A stretch of 64,000 bases of DNA from Gordionus sp. m RMFG-2023 (Eukaryota > Nematomorpha > Gordioida > Chordodea > Parachordodidae), in assembly GCF_954871325.1 (NCBI RefSeq), contig NC_088779.1, positions 22,880,846 through 22,944,845 on the forward strand, given 5' to 3'. A program made the position numbers and the translations under genes. The stretch's first letter is position 1. Each line of letters begins with the position of its first letter. This document shows, piece by piece, positions 56,946 to 64,000 of the stretch. Below the pieces are notes generated by a model. That model worked only from the letters and a program-made list of their open reading frames with translations, had not been told where the DNA came from and searched no databases.

Positions 56946-58009
56946 AAGAAAATTCCTAAATTTCCTTTTAATTATTATAATCAAAATTAATGATGAGTTA
57001 TTTTCCTGCAAATCGTTAATGCCTTGATTTTATAAAAACGAGAGATAAAAAAATTTCGGTGAGATTTATGATTGTATTAATGACTTAAAATAATAAAAAA
57101 TTCCACTATTATAATTAAACTTTACTCTTAACACCAGTCGGAAATGTTTTTTAACATAATGTATAATAGATCGCAGATGTATAATTAAAGCATTTATTAA
57201 ATTAATTTACTTTTTCTAAAATGTTTACTGCTAAATATATTGAAATAAAGAATCTTGCATAGGTTATTTTGTATATCAACTGACTATAATATCTTTGACA
57301 TTTTGTTTCAAATCTAAAAGTAAATATATTTTAGATATCTATTCACTTTAATGAACGATCTAAAATTACAAGTTTATTGGAATATTCTAAACAATAACTA
57401 AGATTATATGCCAAACACTATAAGTGTATCTTAGATTTTTGCGAGAGGTGAAAACCTTTGGGTAATTTTTTTATGAATAATGTTAGACTCTTTTTTCGAA
57501 GGCCTTAGGCCGGTTTATATTTTAAATTATATTTGGGTTTATACTCATTTTTTTATAATTTCTCAAAAATTTTATAAGGTCGTTATTTTTTATATTTTTT
57601 TATTATTTTTATGACATCATATACACATTTTTAGTTTATTGATAGGTGATAATACTTTATAATTTTTAAATAATATTTAACAAATTAGATTTAGTAAAAG
57701 GAGTGGGGATTTTTACCCCCCCCCCCCGTTTATACGCTAGGAAATTTTACGTCAAAATACAATTTTACGCCATATTCTTACCAGAAATCTGGTAGCAAGC
57801 CTTCCCTTTAAGATCTTGCAAGATTTTATCTCTTGACAATATAAAAAACAACATTTTCAAATCATTTTATATTTTCAATATAATTCAACATAAATATAAA
57901 ATAATCATTTATTTTTGTATTTATTATTTATAGAATGACACTGAGAATTGCAAGACACATTAGAGGCTTTGCATTTACATCTATTTGTCATGCAATTTTG
58001 TTTACAAAG

Positions 58010-58205
58010 CCGATTTTTTAAAACGGCTAACTCAATATTTTAGCCAGAAAAATATTGCCTAAGCCTCGAGATTTCGATAATATATGCCTAGACCTTTGTT
58101 CCTTCTATGAGCAAAATCTTGAGACTTGCGTAATATTTTTCTGGACGAAATATTGAGTTAGCCGTTTTTAAAAATCGGCTCAAAACGAGCCATTTAACAA
58201 CACTA
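58010..58205. mobile_element. MITE (TAGTGTTGTTAAACGG family) inserted in the left palindrome arm
   Basis: It contains the family's interior ('TATTTTAGCCAGAAAAATAT', 'AAATATTGAGTTAGCCG') and right end 'GAGCCATTTAACAACACTA'. The extreme left end is trimmed, together with a few dozen bases of the host arm. The matching place in the right arm has no MITE, so insertion came after the palindrome formed. Confidence 0.85.
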
Positions 58206-58719
58206 TCTGAGTCTATTTCATCGATGGCACCTAAAAAATAAAAATATCATAAAAACATTTTTACAAAATGAATTCTGTAATAATCGCCTGAATATTTATT
58301 TTTTATAAGTAAGTTATAATTTATTAATTTAAAAAGGATGATAACATTGACGGAAGTTGAATTTCAGCGATAGGCCGATTGGATAACCTAAAGAAAAATA
58401 TTCATGAAATTTTATATATTTTTCTAGATACCGTCATTAACAAATTCATTCAAATATATTAAACGTTTTCGCGCGCTTTCTATAAATTAAGAATTAATTT
58501 TTGCAATATTGAATATAAATACCTGATAAATTGGGAAAATAACTATGAGCACCCTTTAGTTGATTTCCTATAATTAAGGGGTTTACCTCTTGATCACCCA
58601 AATTATCTATAAATTAAACAAATTATTTCACAAAATAAGGTATTATTAAAAGGCATTGTATATACCTAGATCCATTGATGGATAATATTCTTGAATTGAA
58701 TTAGAAGAATTTTCATTGT

Positions 58720-59290
58720 TATCTGTAAAATATTATATGTTAAAACATCTTATCAAACCAAAATATATACCAACATCAGGTAATGAGTAATATTCTTTGG
58801 AGTTTAAATTGTTTTCAATTTCCACTATAAAATATTATATGTTAATTTATACATCTTGCCAAACAAAAATATTACCCAGATTAGGTGATGGGTAATATTC
58901 ATAAAGTAAACTAGTAACTGTAAAATATTATGTTAATTTATACATCTTGCCAAACAAAAATATTACCAAGATTAGGTGATGGGTAATATTTATGTAGTAA
59001 ACTAGTAGTAGCTGTAAAATATTATATGTTAACTAATGCATCTTAAAAATATATACCAGGATTCGGTGATATTCTCATATTGAAATATTATTGTTTTCAA
59101 AATCATCTCCAAAATATTATATTTTTATTAATTTGTATAATTATATAAAAATATTTACCAGGAGCATCCGAATCTGTATAATCTACCAGATTTTGGCAAA
59201 AGCTCATATCATCATCCAAATAAGCTATAAAATATTATAACAAATTCATCGTATAATAATAATAAAAGAATATACGAGTATCTTCTCCTG
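58720..59290 (-). repeat. Array of duplicated mini-exon units in the integrase fossil (left arm)
   Basis: Four to five units of about 70-100 bp, each with 'AGATTAGGTGATGGGTAATA' or a variant and 'TACATCTTGCCAAACAAAAA'. On the minus strand each unit looks like a 40-60 nt exon bounded by 'ACAG' and 'GTAATA/GTATAT'. The right arm holds the same array at about 61660-62165. Confidence 0.8.
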
Positions 59291-60259
59291 GATCTTCAGA
59301 TTTTTCTGGTTTAAGTAAATTTATAATTGCATAGATATAATTCAATTATCTTGGCATAGAGGAATCCCAGGTGTTAGGTTTGTGTCCAAACATAACCTCA
59401 TAGGCTGAGGCCTTGATTCCTCTATGATACGATATATTTTTTTGGAATTGTATCGTTCCCAAAGCGTCAGCCCAACACGTTGTTTTCTTATCATGAAGAA
59501 AACAACGTAATTTAATCTAAAAAATAAAACTAAATTTATTTATTTTGAATTAAGATAAATACCATATCATTATTAACAGCTCGACAGATCTCTGAGATTT
59601 GGAGTGCCTCGGCCTTCCATGCACCAATTTACATCCTGGCCACATGTCCACGATCTTTTGGATGGTCTAAAAAAATATTGAGGTACTTGTATAGTAATTA
59701 CAATGGTATCAATTGGAGAGTCCAAACCATAGGATAACTATCCCAGTATATTTTAAACATTAAAAAATAACCCGAAATCTTAGAAAATATTTGTCTCCCA
59801 AATTAAAATTATCATTAAAAATGATGTTACATTTAGCAAAAATACCATATTATAAGATAATGAATTTTATTTTGCATGTTTAAATATTTTTATGTTAAAA
59901 TTAAAAATATTTATAAAATTTAAATTCTACTTCGTTTTTAAATTCCCGCCCATTGTCTGTGTGGAGAATTGTGGGCGCGTCAAACAAATTGAATATAGAT
60001 ATCAATTGTTCGGCCACATCTTGAGCAGTTTTATTTTTCATAGGTCTCAATATAACAAACTTTGTAAAATGATCTTGGTATACAAAAATATATTTATTTT
60101 CTCCATCTGGCTGTGATTGCATATCAATCAGATCCATCTAACAATATGAAAATTAATATTTTTAGACATCCAAAAGATGGTGGACATGTGGCCAGGATGT
60201 AAAATGGTGAGGTGCAATTAGCGATACTTATGCCAATGTGTAGCACCTTTAATTGAACA

Positions 60260-60640
60260 TCAAGAATATTTATACCGCATATCAGCAGATTGAACCGCTC
60301 GTGAGTTATTAGTAAAATAAGAAAGTTTTGGCACTTTGCCAAAACCGAAAATAAATAAAATTATTTTCTGAAACTTGGCAATTATTTAGTCAATTTGTAC
60401 CATAATATTCTCAAAACCCGATATTCTTATCATTAACCGCAAGCGAATTATATTCATTTATTTGGGAAGCGTGAAGTAGGCGGATTATTTGTAAATGTGA
60501 TGTGCAATTAGCGATACTTATACCTATATGTAGCTCTTTAATTGAACATCAAGTGAAAAGAATGATAAACATAGGTTGGAAAATCCTATGAGGTTGGGAA
60601 ATAAGGATTTCTATGCAATATTTGTAGTGAGAGTGATGTT
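60260..60640. other. Centre of the giant palindrome, non-repeated spacer
   Basis: Short unique segment between the arms. 60240-60430 shares about 100 bp with a sub-repeat of the fold-back element at 42700 ('AGAAAGTTTTGGCACTTTGC', 'AAACTTGGCAATTATTTAGT'). No ORF. Confidence 0.6.
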
Positions 60641-61659
60641 CAATTAAAGGACGACACATTGGCATAAGTATCGCTAATTGCACCTCACCATTTTACATAA
60701 TGGCCACATGTCCACCATCTTTTGGATGTCTAAAAATATTAATTTTCATATTGTTAGATGGATCTGATTGATATACAATCACAGTCAGATGGAGAAAATA
60801 AATATATTTTTGTATACCAAGATCATATTACAAAGTTTGTTATATTGAGACCTATGAAAAATAAAACTGCTCAAGATATGGCCGAACATTTGATATCTAT
60901 ATTCAATTTGTTTGGCGCGCTTACAATTCTCCACACAAACAATGGGCGGGAATTTAAAAATGAAGTAGAATTTAAATTTTATAAATATTTTTAATTTTTA
61001 AAACATAAAAATATTTAAACATGCAAAATAAAATTCATTATCTTATATGGTATTTTTGCTAAATGTAACATCATTTTAAATGATAATTTTAATTTGGGAG
61101 ACAAATATTTTCAAAGATTTCGGGTTATTTTTTAATGTTTAAAATATACGGGGATAGTTATCCTATGGTTTGGACTCTCCAATTGATACCATTGTAATTA
61201 CTATACAAGTACCTCAACATTTTTTTAGACCATCCAAAAGATCGTGGACATGTGGCCAGGATGTAAATTGGTGCATGGAAGGCCGAGGCACTCCAAATCT
61301 CAGAGATCTGTCGAGCGTGCTAATAAGGATATTATGGTATTTATTTTAATTCAAAATAAATAAATTTAGTTTTATTTTTTAGATTAAATTACGTTGTTTT
61401 CTTCATGATAAGAAAACAACGTGTTGGGCTGACACTTTGGGAACGATACAGTTCCAAAAAAATATATCGTATCATAGAGGAATCAAGGCCTCAGCCTATG
61501 AGGTTATGTTTGGACACAAACCTAACACCTGGGATTCCTATATGCCAAGATAATTGAATTATATCTATGCAATTAAAAATTTACTTAAACCAGAAAAATC
61601 TGAGGATCCAGGAGAGAAGATACTGGTATATTCTTTTATTATTATTATATGATGAATTC

Positions 61660-62165
61660 GTTATAATATTTTATAGCTTATTTGGATGATGATATGAGCT
61701 TTTTCCAAAATCTGGTAGATTATACAGATATAAATTAATAAAAATATAATATTTTGGATAGGATTTTGAAAACAATACCATTTAATCCGAGTTTTTAAGA
61801 TGCATTAGTTAACATATAATATTTTACAGCTAATAGTTTACTACATAGATATTACCCATCACCTAATCTTGGTAATATTTTTGTTTGGCAAGATGTATAA
61901 ATTAACATAATATTTTACAGTTACTAGTTTACTTCATGAATATTACCCATCACCTAATCTTGGTAATATTTTTGTTTGGCAAGATGTATAAATTAACATA
62001 TGATATTTTATAGTGGAAATTGAAAACAATAACTCCATCCAAGAATATTACTCATCACCTTTGGTATATATTTTGGTTTGATAAAATGTTTTAACATATA
62101 ATATTTTACAGATGACAATGAAAATTCTTCTAATTCAATTCAAGAATATTATCAATCAATGGATC
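61660..62165 (+). repeat. Array of duplicated mini-exon units in the integrase fossil (right arm)
   Basis: Exon-like units of 42-60 nt, each preceded by 'TTTACAG' or 'TTATAG' and followed by 'GTAATA' or 'GTATAT'. They encode variants of a short motif, '[HQ][ER]YY.SP.L'. The two most distal (upstream) units are almost identical to each other, showing stepwise duplication of exon plus intron. Confidence 0.75.
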
Positions 62166-62471
62166 TAGGTATATACAATGCCTTTTATTAATACCTTATT
62201 TTATGAAATAATTTGGGTGATCAAGAGGTAAACCCCTTAATTATAGGAGATCAACTAAGGGTGCTCATAGTCATTTTCCCAATTTATTAGGTATTTATAT
62301 TCAATATTGCAAAAATTAATTCTTAATTCATAGAAAGCGCGCGAAACGTTTAATATATTTGAATGAATTTGATAATGACGGTATCTAGAAAAATATATAA
62401 AATTTCATGAATATTTTTCTTTAGGTTATCCAATCGGCCCAGCGCTGAAATTCAACTTCCGTCATTTAAGT

Positions 62472-62995
62472 TATCATCCTTTTTAAATTAATAAATTATA
62501 ACTTACAAATAAATATTCAGGCGATTATTACATAATTCATTTTGTAAAAATGTTTTTATGATATTTTTTATTTTTTAGGTGCCATCGATGAAATAGACTC
62601 AGAATCAGGATCAGAAGTAATGAATACAATCTGTCATTGTAAACAAAATTGCATGACAAATAGATGTAAATGCAAGACGCAAGGCCTCTAATGTGTCTTG
62701 CAATTCTCAGTGTCATTCTATAAATAATATATGTTATCATCCTTTTTAAATTAATAAATTATAACTTACTTATAAAAAATAAATATTCAGGCGATTATTA
62801 CATAATTCATTTTGTAAAAATGTTTTTATGATATTTTTTATTTTTTAGGTGCCATCGATGAAATAGACTCAGAATCAGGAGTAATGAATACAATCTGTCA
62901 TTGTAAACAAAATTGCATGACAAATAGATGTAAATGCAAGGCCTCTAATGTGTCTTGCAATTCTCAGTGTCATTCTATAAATAATATATGCAAAA
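62472..62995 (+). repeat. ~260-bp tandem duplication of the last exon in the right arm
   Basis: 62472-62733 and 62734-62995 repeat one another almost exactly, each with 'GGTGCCATCGATGAAATAGA' and the Cys-rich coding segment. The left arm has a single copy, so the duplication is younger than the palindrome. Confidence 0.9.
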
Positions 62996-62999
62996 ATAA

Positions 63000-64000
63000 G
63001 TGATTATTTTATATTTATATTGTGAAAATAAAAAATGATTTGAAAATGTTGTTTTTTATATTGTCAAGAAATAAAATCTTGCAAGATCTTATAGGGAAGA
63101 CTTGCTACCAGATTTCTGGTAAGAATATGGCGTAAAAATGTATTTTGACGTAAAATTTCCTTGCGTATAAACGGGGGGGGGGGTAAAAATCCCCACTTTT
63201 ACTAAATCTAATTTGTTAAATATTATTTAAAAATTATAAAGTATTTACACCTATCAATAAACTAAAAATGTGTATATGATGTCATAAAAATAATAAAAAA
63301 ATATAAAAAATAACGACCTTATAAAATTTTTGAGAAATTATAAAAAAATGAGTATAAACCCAAATATAATTTAAAATATAAACCGAAGGCCTTCGAAAAA
63401 AGAGTCTAACATTATTCAAATAAATTGTAAAAAAATTACCCAAAGGTTTTAACCTCTCGCAAAAATCTAAGATACACTTATAGTGTTTGGCATATAATCT
63501 TAGTTATTGTTTAGAATATTCCAATAAACTTGTAATTTTAGATCGTTCATTAAAGTGAATAGATATCTAAAATATATTTACTTTTAGATTTGAAACAAAA
63601 TGTCAAAGATATTATAGTCAGTTAAAATACAAAATAACCGATGCAAGATTCTTTATTTCAATATATTTAGCAGTAAACATTTTAGAAAAAGTAAATTAAT
63701 TTAATAAATGCTTTAATTATACATCTGCGAGCTATTATACATTATGTTAAAAAACATTTCCGACTGGTGTTAAGAGTAAAGTTTAATTATAATAGTGGAA
63801 TTTTTTATAATTTTAAGTCATTAATACAATCATAAATCTCACCGAAATTTTTTTATCTCTCGTTTTTATAAAATCAAGGCATTAACGATTTGCAGGAAAA
63901 TAACTCATCATTAATTTTGATTATAATAATTAAAAGGAAATTTAGGAATTTTCTTTAAATTTAACATGTTTACAATATATATTTTTACCTATTTACTAAA
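63000..64000. other. Outer part of the right palindrome arm, non-coding
   Basis: Mirror of about 56900-57900: AT-rich, with the G run at 63172-63182. The end of the window matches the start of the left arm, so the element continues beyond 64000. No gene seen. Confidence 0.7.

Larger units (their letters stand above)
57900..60137 (-). mobile_element. Integrase-element fossil, left-arm copy (KRBA2/SCAND3-type)
   Basis: The minus strand carries a retroviral-type integrase core of the kind found in animal KRBA2/SCAND3 genes and Ginger-like elements. 'MDLIDMQSQPDGENKYIFVY' and 'ILHTDNGREFKNEVEF' contain the first two catalytic Asp residues (D..., then TDNGREF). 'GCKLVHGRPRHSKSQ' and 'YEVMFGHKPNTWD' appear further along, and a Cys-rich tail lies near 57950. 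The gene was split by short introns. It is an old, broken copy with several breaks. The family could be Ginger or a relative; no capsid gene is visible. Confidence 0.8.
60758..62995 (+). mobile_element. Integrase-element fossil, right-arm copy (KRBA2/SCAND3-type)
   Basis: The inverted twin of the left-arm copy, transcribed away from the centre. It has the integrase core from 60758, the 'HGRPRHSKSQRSVERANKDI' segment near 61270, 'YEVMFGHKPN' near 61500, a series of mini-exons at about 61680-62165, and a Cys-rich tail present twice (62570-62690 and 62850-63000). It is broken by several changes. The head-to-head arrangement of both copies follows from the palindrome. Confidence 0.8.
56901..64000. 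repeat. Giant inverted repeat (palindrome), centre near 60450; right arm runs off the window
   Basis: Sequence from 56901 to about 60260 is repeated in inverted form from about 64000 back to 60630, at nearly constant coordinate sum (about 120,900). Landmarks: the C run at 57715-57727 pairs with the G run at 63172-63182; the integrase start at 60137 (minus) pairs with 60758 (plus). Arms are at least 3.3 kb with a spacer under 0.4 kb. Differences are small but real: a MITE is in the left arm only, and a ~260-bp tandem duplication is in the right arm only. Confidence 0.93.

Noticed and set aside
59892-60116. Plus-strand ORF of 74 codons
   Set aside because: Antisense of the integrase fossil in the left palindrome arm.

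Overview
The window is very AT-rich (roughly three quarters A+T), intron-rich animal nuclear DNA packed with decayed mobile elements. It holds two host genes whose families I recognise. A Kidins220/ARMS orthologue lies on the plus strand (9069-39995). A Hippo kinase (STK3/STK4 type) lies on the minus strand, with only its 3' exons in view (40749-41937, plus a probable linker exon at 49682-49895). Kidins220 marks the genome as metazoan. The standard nuclear code fits every exon. I cannot name the phylum; the low GC and introns as short as 41 nt argue against a vertebrate.

Layout. 1-2604 is repeat debris: a Ty3/Gypsy pol fossil and the 3' end of a LINE that ends in a poly(A) tail. 2605-9068 has no gene I can support, only small diverged repeats. 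9069-39995 is Kidins220, which I can read as 34 coding exons joining to 4968 nt (1655 codons plus stop) with consistent splice phases. Its order is ankyrin repeats, KAP P-loop NTPase with two membrane hairpins, SAM-like region, acidic/Ser-rich tail. Its introns carry broken LINE copies and several families of short inverted-repeat elements. The two genes converge tail to tail across about 750 bp.

42-50 kb, apparently inside a large Hippo intron, is a fold-back element about 6.8 kb long into which a hAT transposon (43337-46196) has inserted. 50187-55898 is a Mutator-like (MULE) transposon with long inverted repeats, a 9-bp target duplication and an OTU-protease-like ORF beside an internally deleted transposase. 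56290-56945 is a minisatellite of about 115 bp units. 56901 to the window end is a giant palindrome, with its centre near 60450, whose arms carry head-to-head fossils of a KRBA2/SCAND3-type integrase element. The right arm runs off the window.

The most unusual points are these: the palindrome with its duplicated mini-exons; the fold-back/hAT/MULE cluster stacked around a probable Hippo exon; an 8-bp-target-site MITE family with about nine relatives in 64 kb; four micro-introns followed by kilobase introns in one gene; and an alternative 3' end of Kidins220 that would remove its last exon. I did not find a clearly new functional system; the novelty is mainly in transposon architecture.
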